Part shown: piece by piece, positions 36,121 through 47,780 of the stretch
How positions within the stretch are numbered: the stretch's first letter is position 1
Layout: each line of letters opens with the position of its first letter
Source: Haemaphysalis longicornis
Taxonomy: Eukaryota > Arthropoda > Arachnida > Ixodida > Ixodidae
DNA: 64,000 bases
Assembly (NCBI GenBank): GCA_013339765.2
Contig: CM023457.1
Span: 55,763,745 to 55,827,744 of the forward strand
Direction: 5' to 3'
Notes under the pieces: generated by a model
Told to the model about the DNA's origin: nothing
Seen by the model: only the letters and a program-made list of their open reading frames with translations
The model's database searches: none
Program-made: the position numbers and the translations under genes

Positions 36121-36257
36121 ACATTTTATTGGCGGGAAGCGCGAATTAACACGAGGACAGAGAAGAGAACAACATAGACAATACGAAGCGCCTCGTCTTG
36201 TCTATGTTGTTCTCTTCTCTCCTCAGTGTTAATTCGCGCTTCCCGCCAATGCAATGT
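36121..36257. mobile_element. Near-perfect foldback, 66-bp arms and 6-base loop
   Basis: Left arm 36121-36186 and right arm 36193-36257 pair with very few mismatches. Blocks include TTGGCGGGAAGCGCGAATTA and AAGAGAACAACATAGACAA. The arms end at AGCGCC. The order ACACGAGGACAG...GACAA-ACGAAGCGC resembles the PLE terminal repeat at 37052-37080, suggesting two Penelope-like ends joined head to head. The minus-strand frame through it is not a gene. Confidence 0.8.
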
Positions 36258-37026
36258 ATAACCAACTCGCCCAAGCTTCCGCTCTGGCAACTCACATGTC
36301 ACTGGACGTGATGTGCTTAATGTTTGTGCACTCACATTAGGGGATCTCTTGGGTCGTTGAACTTACCTGCAAAGAGAGGAAAAGAGACAAAGGTTGTTAG
36401 TCAAATATAACAAGCGTCGCTTGTGCTTAGAATAACGCGGAATGTCTTGTTCATCCATTTGTTTGTACACTCCCTTGCCAAATCAATCAAAAATCAATCA
36501 ATCAATCGCGGCACCCAAGCAAGGATGCACGCACGCGCAGCAGCAAGCAAGCAAGCAAGCCGCCACCATCCTCCACCGCACGACGGCCGTTACTCTTTCC
36601 GCGCCAGGGCACAGATGGACCTCGGCGATTTTTTCAAGGAAAGCTTTCTACATCTACCAGCCAACGGTTCTTTCGTGGCGTGCGGGACGAAAAACTCCCA
36701 ACGTGGCTGCGGAGGGAAGGGCGGTTTTCACTCATGGAGCACAGTGTAGATGGCGCGGTGAATTTACCAAGCGTTCCACGCAGCGCTCATGCCGGCGGGC
36801 GCTTCGGCGCGACCGGCTTTGTCGTCTGCTTTAGCGACGGTTGTTTTGGGCCTGTTTAGGCGCAGCTTCGCGTCCATTGCGCGCTTCCTTCGCACGGCTT
36901 GATTAAATTGCTCGACAGCACGTCCTCGGTAACCCGGACACGACGGAATTAAGTGGTCGTACGGCAAAGATACGTTAATGATTGGTTTGCAGGGCACGAA
37001 AACAAAATGTAGTGACCACATACAGA
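36258..37026. other. Anonymous non-coding sequence
   Basis: Contains CAATCAATCAATC (36493-36507) and CAAGCAAGCAAGC (36545-36561) short runs. No credible gene: the overlapping plus frames of 108 and 130 codons share no domain. Confidence 0.4.
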
Positions 37027-37870
37027 CGAATTTAAAGGGCGAAAATTCAGACACAGGACGAACGGGACAAAGGCAAGCGGTACTTCCAACTGAAATTTTA
37101 TTTACAAAAACGACTTATATAAATGCATATATAAATGCATCGGGCAAGGCGACCAAGACAACCAGGCGACCCACCAACCTACAAGGTGATGGTTGTTACC
37201 CTACCTGCACGGCATTTCACACAATCTTAAAAAGATTGGTGGAAGGGTCGGCGCCAAAGTTGTGATGTCCTGCTTCGGAAAAACTGTCACGGCTATGCAC
37301 TGATACGTGCCCAGTTCCAAAAGAAAAGAACAAGTGTGGGGTTAAGCACCAAAATCAGTACGTTGATTGCACTGCGGGAGTCGTGTATAGGCTCCCATTG
37401 TCTTGCAAATAGCGCTTACGTTGGACAAACAGGACGGTGCCTTAATCAACGCCTCCGTGAGCATGCCAATCGAGCGGAAACAGGCACAGACGGGGACCTG
37501 GCTGTTCATTGCCAGAACTGCAAGTGTTCGCCTCTGTTTAATGAATGAAGGGTTCTGTTTCGCGATCCTGATCAGCGCACACGGGAGATTGGGGAGGCGG
37601 CTGAGGTGCATCGTGGGGGCGAAGATTGCGTTAGCATGACCGCCGAATATTTGACAGCGAAAGAGCTGGCCTTCCTGGGTGCGCGCATGACATAAAGGAT
37701 GAGGAACGTGTGCGCACCTGTACAGTGCGTACATCCTTTGCTTTATTTTTTGTAGTTTTGTTATCACCGTTGCATTTTTATATGTAGTTTTGTAAATAAA
37801 ACTTCAGAGGGAAGTAGCGCTTGTCTTTGTCCCGTTCGTCCCCTGTCTGAATTTCTAAGCTTTAAATTCG
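37027..37870 (+). mobile_element. Truncated Penelope-like element with terminal inverted repeats
   Basis: The ends are inverted repeats of about 70 bp: left 37027-37097, right about 37799-37870. Shared blocks are CGAATTTAAAG, AAATTCAGACA, GGACGAACGGGACAAAG and ACTTCC...CTGAA. Inside lies a decayed Penelope carboxy-terminal coding region (37197-37695). Penelope-like elements are known to carry inverted or direct pseudo-LTRs and a reverse transcriptase fused to a GIY-YIG endonuclease. Here the reverse transcriptase portion is missing, so this is a severe 5' truncation or internal deletion. Two of the neighbouring foldbacks may come from the same family. Confidence 0.85.
37197..37695 (+). pseudogene. 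Penelope-like polyprotein C-terminus (GIY-YIG endonuclease), frameshifted
   Basis: Joining frames without repairing them shows the Penelope order. First comes a YLHGISHNLKKIGGRVGAK linker (from about 37197), then VVYRLPLSCK ending at a stop. A frame change follows to AYVGQTGRCLNQRLREHANR, the GIY-YIG core with its conserved arginine. Next is LAVHCQNCKCSPLF, the His/Cys stretch typical of Penelope endonucleases. A further frame change leads to the tail ending LTAKELAFLGARMT and TAA at 37693-37695. There are at least two frameshifts and one premature stop. The upstream reverse transcriptase is absent. The copy is dead. Confidence 0.85.
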
Positions 37871-37944
37871 TACAATGAATCACCAACTAGCATGAACCGT
37901 GTGCGGCTAAATGTCGCTTACACCAATTAAATTCGATTCAAGAC

Positions 37945-38191
37945 GAAACAGGCCGCTTCCCCCTTGTGCACTCTTTGTGACGTGCGCGAGGACTTGAACC
38001 ACGCGCTATGTGAGTGTACGCGGTATAGAGCCGCCAGAATGTCCCTTTTAGTGTCCTTGGGTCTTCTGCTGTCTAGAGGCTTAACTCTCAGTGACGTGCT
38101 AGGCCCTTGGACGAACTCTAAACGAGCATTCGAGCGACAAAAGCTCTACTGTCTTTCCTTCCGAAGCACAGGACTTGATCAGACTCTTTAA
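37945..38191 (+). pseudogene. I-superfamily LINE, C-terminal end with CCHC motif
   Basis: The frame reads a CTLC...HALCEC motif (CX2C, histidine, cysteines), then YRAARMSLLVSLGLL and a helical tail ending in GLDQTL with TAA at 38189-38191. This C..C..H..C signature followed by Y-x-x-x-R is the usual end of I-type non-LTR polyproteins, and compares with CSRC...HILITC near the end of the LINE at 61746. The reverse transcriptase and RNase H parts are missing. The 3' UTR runs on to roughly 38315, with TCATCA-type triplets. It lies about 75 bp after the Penelope-like element and may be coincidental. Confidence 0.7.
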
Positions 38192-38316
38192 CAGGACTCT
38201 CTTAATGAGCGCGTCATCTTCATCACAGTCATTATCATCATCTCTTCATCAATTCCATTTTTTTATACATCTTTATACGCCTTGGCCAGGCTAATCTCAC
38301 CAGTATCATTAAAGAC

Positions 38317-38320
<4 letters not shown>

Positions 38321-38360
<40 letters not shown>

Positions 38361-38372
38361 CTCTCTCTCTCC
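38321..38372. repeat. (CT)n microsatellite
   Basis: A CT array with one T-rich interruption. Confidence 0.95.
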
Positions 38373-38744
38373 TTCTCCACACGTTGTTAAGTCACATACA
38401 GACATCTGGCCGCTAAACGAACACAACCTTTTGCGCACTGCTTGCCACGAATGGATCTCTGTTTTCCAAATTAGTGAATATAGGTAAATTGGTGAATATT
38501 GGTGAAGTCGGGTTTTGTTTTTGACAAGTATTACAAAAGGCGAAAGCAGCAACTGCTTCTGATCAACAACGGTTATAAAAGTTCCCTCGCCTATACTTGC
38601 TTACTTACTGACTTCTAGCATGTCTCAAACTTACTAAATTAACTAGTTCAAATCGGTTATAATGGAAATCACTAAACTCACATGTGGAATGGTCTCGGTG
38701 TTCGCGCTTGTGCCGCGCGGTGATGTAGCCCCAAGCTAGCGCGT

Positions 38745-39060
38745 CACGATGGCTAGTTTCCGCTGTCTCACCCTTCGAATGGACGCTTCTCGCCGTTTTA
38801 TTTCTGCCGACGCACGTCGGAGCTACAGCGGCGGCGTCCGCCGCTCTAGCCCTGCCGTGGCCTGCGCTGATGCTGCGTTCGGGACGCCGCCCCCGCGTAT
38901 TCCTGGTAACGGCTGGCAGAATGCATGGTTTCACTCTTTGTAGAGCCACGTGTGTACATCTAAGTGACGTCGCATCAGCTATTGTTATGCGCGCCGTTTA
39001 TAGCTTTGCTTTCCAACCAGATTCACAGAGTGAATTGGAGGCAATTTTTATTCGACGTCA
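38745..39060 (+). repeat. Interspersed repeat, second copy of the 13990-14610 family
   Basis: It carries the same ordered blocks as 13990-14610 (TCGAATG, TTTCTGCCGACGC, GGGACGCCGCCCC, TTTGTAGAGCCACGTGTG) but without the Ruka SINE insertion. It therefore shows the uninterrupted state of the family. Frames across it are short and overlap on both strands. Confidence 0.7.
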
Positions 39061-39064
39061 CCCT

Positions 39065-40395
39065 TCCAGTGACGATACTTTATAACTAATGCTGTCGTCG
39101 TTCGAGCGTTTGTTTTCCGCCCAACACTTTCTTAGTGCTTGCTGTCATGACAAGAAATCACCAAACATTTTTATTCGACCCCTTTGCACCGTCGGATCTT
39201 TCTGGCGTTTTCTAGTATGATAATGGCGGGCCAAACTATTGTTTATTTTGATGGTATTCACTGAAAAGTTTAGCGGTGAATCTCCTTGCTTCGAAACACC
39301 GGAAACGGTCATGTCTGTGGCGCTCCGGCACCGATATACCGCGGCTTGTGCCCACTGCGCCCGCACTTCGCAGAAAAAAAAAGAGCACCGGCGTGCGTCG
39401 TCCACCCCATTTCAGCCCGATTCTCGGCGGTGGTGGACAACAGATAATTATTAATCGCAACTGTAATTACGCGGTTGCGATCTCCTTGTCATCGAGAATT
39501 TCGCATCACTGCAGACTGAAACACCGGCTGCGAAGCAAAGCAACACGATGCGCAAGAGGCCAACGCTGCAGTCGCCTGCGACCACGGGTGTCGACGCAAG
39601 TGGCCTGCAATGCGTGGTTGAGTGCAAAAACCAAATAATGGTCGTGAGCAAATGTTTCACGCGTACGCCGATTTAGATACGATGGTAGCGTAGTAGCTCG
39701 TTCATGCGAGGCACTTTACCGATTATGCATGCAGAATATGTTCGGCTGTTACGCAATTTGACGCACTTCAACGTGACATCTACGTCCATAAGCGACGTAG
39801 CGTTGCTCCTTCCTAATGGGGGGCTTATAGAAAAAAGACGAGGACGGTGTCATACGAGACAGGTCAGCACAAAGAGTGGTTGCACAGCTTGAGGGTAAAG
39901 ACAACGTCATGTCGGCTGCAGGAATACGCGAACAAAGTAGTGGTAGAGACACAAGCATGCCAATTGCGCCTAGTTTTATGGCACTTCCCTTATAGCAAAT
40001 TATAAACGCCCTTTTTATCACTTGTGATAGGTAATGGTGTCCCTGCACACTTCAACCACCCATCACAAACGTGCATCGTAGTGAAATGATTAGATGGAGG
40101 GAACAGAAACACCTGATGGTTATACCTGTTTACAACAAGTGGCTTATAATGACTATGGTAATAAGAGGACACCATCGCAGCACTGCGGGCGTTCCTGTAT
40201 GTCTGCGCGGTACCTGCTTTGGCGGATTCTAACGCATCAGGCTCCGTGGCGACTGTAAAACACCCGCATAATATACTCGGCGAATTGTGACATAATCTCA
40301 CCATTTTCTAAGCTCTCGATGGGGCGCTGCGGTATCATTGTTTCAATATCTACACTGGAAACAAAATCACTGCAACCAAGCAACCAGTTGACGAA
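39065..40395. other. Anonymous non-coding sequence
   Basis: Mixed composition with several overlapping frames of 60-120 codons on both strands (39145-39700). None has a recognisable domain. Confidence 0.4.
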
Positions 40396-40404
40396 AAAAA
40401 TAAT

Positions 40405-40490
40405 AAAGACTAGGCGAAAAACTAAGACGAAGACACTAGGGGTAAAGGACAAGCTTAAAACTTCAACTTTATTTTCCATAAGGCAACAAA
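40405..40490 (+). mobile_element. Probable Penelope-like element end, isolated
   Basis: The order GACGAAGACACTAGGGG...AAGGACAAGC..AAAACTTCAACTTTATTTT parallels the left terminal repeat of the Penelope-like element at 37052-37110 (GGACGAACGGGACAAAGGCAAGCG, ACTTCCAACTGAAATTTTATTT). No endonuclease or reverse transcriptase is recognisable downstream. It could be a solo end. Confidence 0.4.
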
Positions 40491-40499
40491 CACATATGC

Positions 40500-41980
40500 T
40501 CATTTTGTCATTCATGAATGAACTAGCAAGTAACCGAGTCTTTTTACGTCCCAATAGGACAATCGTTGCTTACTCAGACGTGAAAAGAAAATCGCATGCA
40601 TTTCTGTATGCATTACGCAAGGTTTCTGAAAACTGCGCCAATTCAACCATCTTGTTCTGCACGCCCTACGCGAAGATGTAAAATCTTGATAACAAACTTA
40701 TCAACGTTACATCAATCAATAACCAACTACACTCCATTCCAAAAGGACTATGCCTCTATTTCGCCCCAGCGGGAGCTCAACTAATGACAGGGTGCTCGCA
40801 AGCCGACTCGCCAGTTTTCCTGCTCCTTGCTATTGTCCTCCCCGATGTAATTACCAAGCGCCATCAGGGAACCCAACGCATTTTCTCTGGGTTTGATTGC
40901 GCTGGCCAGGGGGGTCTTGAATAAGTCGCCATTCATGAAAGGAGAGACATCGACCCGAGATGGGGGCGTTCATGTGCCAAGGCATGCCGGTACCAGACCG
41001 GAAAAACTAAGGACTATTGCATAGTAAGAGTCGTAACTCAAATTGTAACAACACAATTGACATAAAGAGTTGAGAGAAGGCGTAGAACGGTTTGTGCAAA
41101 GCGTGAAAGATCATGTCAAGGAAACAACGGAGAGAGCAGCGTTAATTGCCGGCTGGTATCAGTTTAGAATGCTCAATTATGGCCGTTTTGTAGGAGCGCG
41201 TCAAGGAAACGTTTGATTGCAACTTAGTGTTCACTAAATCTAGGCACCTGTTATGAAGCGACACGAGGCAGCAGTTTGAAAAACGTCTCCTCGTGATGCC
41301 GTTGAGTATGTTTCATGGACGCTTTGATGAGGCATCGAGGCGTTTCTCTTGCGTGCACAGATGTTATAGTGCGGAAAGTTATCCTAGCCTGTTAAGCACG
41401 TTCTTTTAACGCCGTTCCGCGCAGAGTTTGCCCCATCTGGGCGTACAATCACCTCCGCAAACTCAAAGCCTGTTTTAAAGCAGTACGTGTTGCATCGTGG
41501 CTTTATGATTACTGATATCGCTAGTTTCACAACCGTTGAAACTAGAAAGTAGAAGTTGTTTGTCAATTAGAATGGTATCGCCACCTCATTACGTGTGCTT
41601 ACTGTCTCGTACAAGCGAAGCAGGAAGTCGACGTCATGTTTGTCTCTGCCGCTGAATTTTAACGGTTCATGCTGCCGGATAACCCTGGAGCAAATGCCAG
41701 CCGATGGTAAAGTTGACTTCTGGTGCATCGCGTTACGGTCTACGGCAGGAGCGGCGCTAGAACACACGTAGCCGATTACGGAGTTCCAGGCTTCTGGTGG
41801 AGCGCTTATCTCCGCACGCTCCGCCAACGTGTAGTATGGGTTTATTGCCGAAGAAGTGTCCCTGGAAAGATGGCGGAGAGAAGCACTCAGCACCCTGCGG
41901 GCTGTCCGCGCGCTCTTTACGTGCTCTACGCTGTTGATGGTACTTGTCCGGTGGCTCGGCTTCTTCACTCGTCTTCCTTG
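40500..41980. other. Anonymous non-coding sequence
   Basis: Nothing recognisable. The frames at 41567-41986 on opposite strands are mutual shadows. Confidence 0.4.
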
Positions 41981-41984
41981 ATAC

Positions 41985-42310
41985 ACTCATCATCATCATC
42001 ACCATCACGTCACCATCATCACCATCATCATAATCATAATCATCATCATCCTACCTACACCCACTGCAAGGCAAACGCCTCTCCCATTATTCTCCAATTA
42101 TCCCGGTCCTGTGCCAACTGTGACCAATTATCCCCCAAACTTCTTGATCTCATCTGCCCATCTAACTTTCTTCCGCCCCTGCCACGCTTGCCTTCTCTAG
42201 GGATCCACCTGTTACCCTTAATGATACACTCACGAGTGCGCAATCTCATTAGGCAAGTGTCTACCAGTTGCCTATTAAACCGTAACCAACCAGGGGGCGA
42301 GCGTTTATAA
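41985..42310 (-). pseudogene. Non-LTR retrotransposon 3' end (C-terminal tail plus triplet tail)
   Basis: On the minus strand a frame ends in RWIPREGKRGRGGRK, then LAQDRDNWRIMGEAFALQW. This is the familiar basic tail of LINE polyproteins of the 'WxPREGKRxRGR...AQDRxxWR' kind. It is followed at once by a (GAT/ATG)n tail (plus strand CATCATCAC array, 41985-42052), as expected at a LINE 3' end. The upstream catalytic domains are absent. The shift from WADE-like spacing to DGQM suggests frame damage. Confidence 0.7.
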
Positions 42311-44055
42311 TAGCGGCTTTTCACGTAGGAAACCTCCTTGTTCACACAATGAACGGGGTGCTAGCTCTCGTAAGTTAGTTTCGCTGCATTTACCGGTGAA
42401 ATTCATGCGGAACCTACTTATTCGAGGGCCGCCACATTGAAGAGGCCAGAGCGCGGGTTTAGGGTTCACACTTTGACGTCGTCGTCTCCGGGCTGTGGGA
42501 ATGTTCCACATACGTGGCATGTCGTACCTTTAAAAGGGAAATATCTCGAGATGTGACGCATGCGCCACGAAGATAATTGTCCTGTAGGAACCGTATCCAC
42601 GCAACGAAATAAATATATAAAAACCGGGCGAAAGAAGCACACGGAGCTCGCAAGAGGATGCACAAAATGGTACTCCTGATGAAAGTCAGCAATTTCCGGG
42701 TCTTGGAACACGGGTTGCAATATGGGTAAGGGGGGAGGGGGGGGGGGGGGCTACATAAACATGTTCTTGTCGGTATCTTGTAGTGCTGTAAAAAATGAGA
42801 AACAATAGAAACTGCGAGCGGAAAGCTGTTGTTGCTGCGCTGCCAGCATGGAGGACTTAACACCAGGTGAAGAATAGGGAGATAAATGGCCATCTCGCGG
42901 CTGTCCGCGGAACGCGGAGCTCCCAGCGAAAATGGCGCAGCGTCATATAGAGCCGGTTCGCAAACGCTGGCCTAGCAGCTATTCGGTCGACACGAGAGGG
43001 ACGCTTAGAGGGGGGAGAGGGAGAGTGAGACATCAACTGAGCTTGAGCGCGGGCACATCGCCCATATTTCGCCGATGGGCGTTCGCTGCTAATAACGGCC
43101 GCGCTCGCCTGTGTTTTGAGATGAAGCCCGAGCAATTAGCGTACTCAACAGTTTGGGCTTCGGGGAGATTAATGGCTCATTCCGGCACTTCAGTCCTGCT
43201 CCCCTCAGCCAGATTATCCGACTTTCCTCTACAACATCCTCTCTGCCTCCCCTTCCATATCTCTCACACCATATGCTTCCTCACTCTGTTCAGAGCTTCG
43301 GCAGGCTTATTCAAGAAGAAGAACTTCAAGAAGAAAATGCGGAGAACAGGCAAAGTGAAGTCTGCGGTGCTGGTAGCAGAAAATATATTATCGTTGTAAC
43401 GTATGAGAAAATAAATCAGCGCCTCAGAGGTAGTTACGGAAGAAGAGAATGTGGGAAGCAGGAGAAAAGGAGGCGTCTATATTAAACGAGATGACGGGAG
43501 AAACGTCCCGCACACTTCACCGTACTCCCGACGCCCAGAAGTGCTGACAGAAGCTCCGCCCTGGCTCGGCCGGAGGTTTAAGGTGTGCACCGTCGACACT
43601 GCGTAAGCAGGCCACTTTCCATAACGATACGCGAAACCGTAAAGAGAACGCAGACGCTGGCTACGGCTTGATTTAGACCAACAACGTTCCTTCTAATTAC
43701 GTCTGCTCCTTCAAAACCACTTCAAAATTCCGTGACTTACGAACTTCACACATTCTCAAATAATCATGAAATATCCCTCTTCCTGTTTCTTTTCTCTACG
43801 CGCATTTAGTGTTTTTTCAGTTGTTGTTACTTTTCAGATACGATCCATGTTTACCAGTAGTATTACTGTCTGTCTCCCCCCCCCTTTACGTAATACCCCT
43901 CAGGCGCGATGAGATCTTTAAAGGAGAACTCCAGTCGTTTTCCCTCCATCAAACAGCATCTCCCCCACCTTGCTCTTTTACGGCAGCCTTAGTTTCTCAA
44001 TCCTCCAGTGAATTCTACTGTATTCGGACGTAAGACGCTGGCAGGAAAAAGAGGG
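42311..44055. other. Anonymous non-coding sequence with a poly-G tract
   Basis: A G run interrupted by one A lies at 42729-42750. Frames of up to 155 codons (42932-43399) overlap others and show no domain. No gene is called. Confidence 0.4.
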
Positions 44056-44058
44056 AGC

Positions 44059-44060
<2 letters not shown>

Positions 44061-44112
<52 letters not shown>

Positions 44113-44130
44113 AGAGAGAGAGAGAGAGAC

Positions 44131-44169
<39 letters not shown>

Positions 44170-44191
44170 GAGAAGAGTGAGAGAGAGAGAG
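44061..44191. repeat. (GA)n microsatellite
   Basis: A long GA array with a few AGAAGAG and GACAGA interruptions. The frames over it encode only arginine-glutamate or serine-leucine repeats. Confidence 0.95.
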
Positions 44192-44194
44192 AGT

Positions 44195-45130
44195 TGGCTT
44201 ATTCAAAGAGAAGTGAAAGTCGACTCGGCCGATAACTGTCGCTCGGATTGAGGGCACCTCAATCAAGACTGAGTCTAGGAGGAGGATGGTGAGAAAAGGG
44301 GGTGTACAGAAAAAAGATTGAAAGGGAGAATACGATGACGGTTCACAGGCCGCGCAGCATGGACAGCACTGGCGTCATCATGGCCGGTCCGAGAGTCCCG
44401 TGACCTTCAAAAAGTCCAACAGGGCACGGAACGCTTTTGCGCGATTTGATCTGTGACACTCCTGGAACAACAGGTTTGATGAGGTGCATGAAGGCAGTCC
44501 CAGTTTCGCATGCGACGCTCTCAGCGCTGATCGAGCCTGCGAATGTTGTGGACACTCGGACAGTGCAGGCGCGAGTGTCTCTATTGCAGGACAGTGTGGG
44601 CAGGCGGGTGAACTGGCGATGCCAAGCCTGTGACTTCTTTCCGCGCAGCGGTGACAGCCGATTCGCAGACGAAGAAGGAGAGCACGGTCAGCTCGGGTCA
44701 GTCCCCCCGATGTTGGCTGCTAGAAGACAAACTGCCGTTTTTTTTTTCATCTTTTCCCTCTCTGTCCCCTTTAAAGGGTGCTCCACCGTGAGCGAGCTTG
44801 TGCTGCGGTGAAGGCAGCGAAGCCAGCGAGGGGAGTTATTTAATAAAATATTAGACATAAACCATAATTCGTGACAATTTGTGGTGCGCCAAGCAGAATC
44901 TAAGAGGTCTCGTCAAAGCTGAATAATAGCATCACGTTCTCTTCAAAAGGTTATAGTCTGGCTGAAGAAAGAATGCGGAATGTATTCTTCAATAAAATTA
45001 AGGTAGTGTCTATTATCCCGGCAACCGGGAGAATTAACGTCCGAAATTTCTCACGGCTGTTGCTTCTTATTGGCTAAGCACGCTACGCGGAGATTCAATC
45101 TGAGAAATATCCCCCTAAAAAGCTGCGTTT
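44195..45130. other. Anonymous non-coding sequence
   Basis: The frame at 44437-44811 (124 codons) has no recognisable domain. Nothing else is supported. Confidence 0.4.
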
Positions 45131-45135
45131 GTAGC

Positions 45136-45225
45136 TGCCCCTGTAGCGCTGCGGTATAGTGCTGGGTTCTTAACGACAAGGAGCAGGTTCGAGTCCGACG
45201 TTGGGATGTGTGTTTTTTTTTTTTT
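45136..45225 (+). repeat. tRNA-derived SINE head or tRNA pseudogene with poly-T
   Basis: An A-box-like GTAGCGCTGCGGTATAGTGC, a perfect B box GGTTCGAGTCC (45187-45197) and a run of 14 T follow each other at tRNA spacing. The acceptor arm can pair CCC with GGG, but the anticodon arm does not fold. It is therefore not a working tRNA. Confidence 0.6.
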
Positions 45226-45354
45226 CAGCTTTCGGAATTTTTCGGGCATCGTGATTTTGTTAGTGCCTTTTTTACTCTGGTTTTTACTATATCAAGATAT
45301 CGACGCACAGTACTTCAAGAATTGTTTTGAATTACGTTTAATACAGGTTGTGTT

Positions 45355-45480
45355 CTGTGTCGTTGCGTTGGGTTAGATTAGGTTTGTTGCACTGTGGCAG
45401 GATTTGAGTAGGTTATGATGCGTTCACTTAGGTTACGTTAGGTTCGGTCAGGTTATGTTACGTTAGCTTGCGTTGGGACG
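45355..45480. repeat. Degenerate GGTTA/TTAGGTT-rich tract
   Basis: Multiple GGTTAG, AGGTTA and TTACGTTAGG motifs occur with irregular spacing. It resembles diverged interspersed AGGTTA-type repeats. It is not a clean telomeric array. Confidence 0.5.
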
Positions 45481-45484
45481 TAAT

Positions 45485-47100
45485 ATTATTCAGCAAATTT
45501 TCGACCAGCCAGCTTTTATGGAAACTCTCGTGAGAATTTCCCGGAGGTAATGCGCGACCGGAGGTAATTCTCACCACTGCCGTGAGATTGGACGCAGCCT
45601 AAAATTAACCACCGCTGCACGTAAGCTTCCTTTTACGGCTTGATAATACGCGAGCATTACTCGTCAATGAGTGATCACCGCAGTATGTGGCTGCGTTTAG
45701 TTTCCCTGAATTCAGCGCTAATAAATGTTGCTGAATGAATGATGTCCCTAAAGAAGCAACAGGTGAATTTACTCGCATGAGTAGGCTTTGCTCGGAAACC
45801 CTATGTGAGAAAGCCAGCTTTTCATAAGCAAAACTCCGTATACCGGTGTTTAAAGTCGGCTTCGTTACTTGACAGAAATGCAGTGCGGGGAAGACATTTT
45901 TAGGACAATACCACGAGTCGTGATAAAATATTGCCCTGCCACCTTCATTTAAATCACCCGTCAGGCATAATCTTTCTCGCACCCTCCGGGTACGCTTTTG
46001 CTAACAGCTGCCGTTGTTCTGTTACACCGATCTGGGGGGCAGGGCTGTGTTTCGCAACTTGAGCGAAGTAGCACGTTGCCGATACTCACAAATTAAATAA
46101 GTAGCCGTTTCTGTGGCGACTCACCACCAGCGCTGTAGTAATGGTCGTGGTTTCGTCATTTATATTTGACGTAGGTGTGCGTATGCTGATGGAGGCTAAT
46201 AATACAGTTACCGGTATTGTACCTTTCACCATAGACGACAGCGACCGACGGAATCGAGACGCTGAGTAGGAGTGATATGATAGGTGCCCCCACAGATAAA
46301 CCTGCATTGTGTTTGCTTGGTGACTAAAATCTACACAAACCACAGCACAGGGCATCCGCAATTCGTTTTGCGGTTGGTTAGCTCGGGTGGAATCCGGAGG
46401 TGAATGCCGGCGATACGGGCAATACTGAAGTCCGTTGATTGTAGCGTCCCGGCCGTGGAAGAGTTCGCAACGGAAATACTTTTCTCTCTGAAGCTTTCTT
46501 CCTCACAGCGATAAGCCCGCGTAATTTATAATTTGAGAGCTCTCATTAAGGGGACCATTGCGGGAACACACTAATGCTAAGGTTGAATGGGTTTATTAGG
46601 GCCATATCAATTTTTTCATCAGGAATAAAGCGGCAAACCACATGGAGCATTTTGCTCGCGCCTGGCAGCCGTCAGCGTCTCCTGGCGGCGGCGCCAAAAA
46701 CGTTGGATAACAGAATTTACCCCACCACCATCTGCCAGATACATTTGCTAGCTAACCGTCATCTAACTGGAAAAACTGGCTTTGTTTTCTCGAATTCCGT
46801 CCACTACAACGTCCGTTTCGAGTCACCGCTAGGTAACGCAGACGGTCGTCAGACGCAACCAAAACGCTCCCTGTGGGTGCCGCTTAACAATTAAATTGTC
46901 TTTGATTCGCTGGATAATAAATCTGAATAGTCCGTAAATTCGAGACTCAGAGCATAAAAGAAAATAAGACAGCCCCGTTTTATGTCCTTGGAGTCAGCAA
47001 GCTTCATTTTCAAAATAGTAGATCTAGAGTTTCAAGAGCCTAGAGAAAAAAAAAATACTATGCTTACACTGATAATTCTAGCTTTTGCCGAGCAGTTGAT
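45485..47100. other. Anonymous non-coding sequence
   Basis: Frames of 91-125 codons (45605-46894) show no domain. Nothing else is recognised. Confidence 0.4.
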
Positions 47101-47116
47101 AGCAATTTTTGTTATC

Positions 47117-47355
47117 ACCCACCGCGGTGGTTCAGTGGCTAAGGCGTTGCGCTGCTGAGCACGAGGTCGCTGGTTCGATCCCCGGTCGTGGCGGCCGCTT
47201 TTCTGATGGGGGCGAAAATAAAAAACGCCCGTGTGTACGAGATTTCGGCGCGCGTTAAAGATCCCCAGGTGGTCAAAATTTATTCGGAGCCCTCCACTAC
47301 GGTGCGCCTAACCACCTGCGCTGCGTCGGCGCGTTAAGCCCCAGAATCAATCAAT
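47117..47355 (+). mobile_element. Ruka-type tRNA-derived SINE, complete
   Basis: The A box GGTTCAGTGGCTAAGGCG and B box GGTTCGATCCC are present, with the family body and a CAATCAATCAAT tail. The target duplication CAATTTT-(T/C)(G/A)TTATC lies at 47103-47116 and 47356-47369 (two mismatches). The copy has diverged a little from those at 33718 and 58288. Confidence 0.92.
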
Positions 47356-47780
47356 CAATTTTCATTATCGGTAACAGGGCAGATCCTACTCGAAGTAATT
47401 TCAGTAGGCGGAGCGCGAAATGTTCGAGGATTAGTTTCTCATGCTGAGAGAGTTATATGATAGTCTTTCGAAGCACATACCGTAGGCAGGTGCATTTGCG
47501 TGATTGAATGGGCAGAGAGAGATAGAGAGAGGCATGGAGAAAGAGGCACAGAAAGAAAGAGAAGCAATTACATAGAAGGAGACTGAGAGAGTAACGGAGA
47601 TTTTCTTTCACGGAGACAGGGGCAAAAAAGCATACCCTTCTACTTTGTAATTACCTCACCTGAGTTTCGCGTGTGAGAATTGATTATTCAAGCAATGACC
47701 ATTCTGCACAGCAGCAAAATGTCTTCCTCAAATAACCAGGCCTAATTTTTGATAATTATGAGTGAAAGCAATGATAGATA

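Noticed and set aside
38316..38400. CRISPR or other ordered repeat array
   Set aside because: Only simple-sequence DNA is present; no repeat-spacer pattern occurs anywhere in the window, as expected for animal nuclear DNA.
41723..42310. 195-codon plus-strand frame with poly-histidine
   Set aside because: It is antisense to the LINE tail; the histidines are the CAT/CAC triplet tail.
42661..42705. CCTGATGAAAGTCAGC as a hammerhead core
   Set aside because: No GAAA element follows at the right place and no flanking stems form.
45355..45480. Interstitial telomere repeat (TTAGG)n
   Set aside because: The motifs are irregular and mostly GGTTA with varied spacing, not a tandem TTAGG array.
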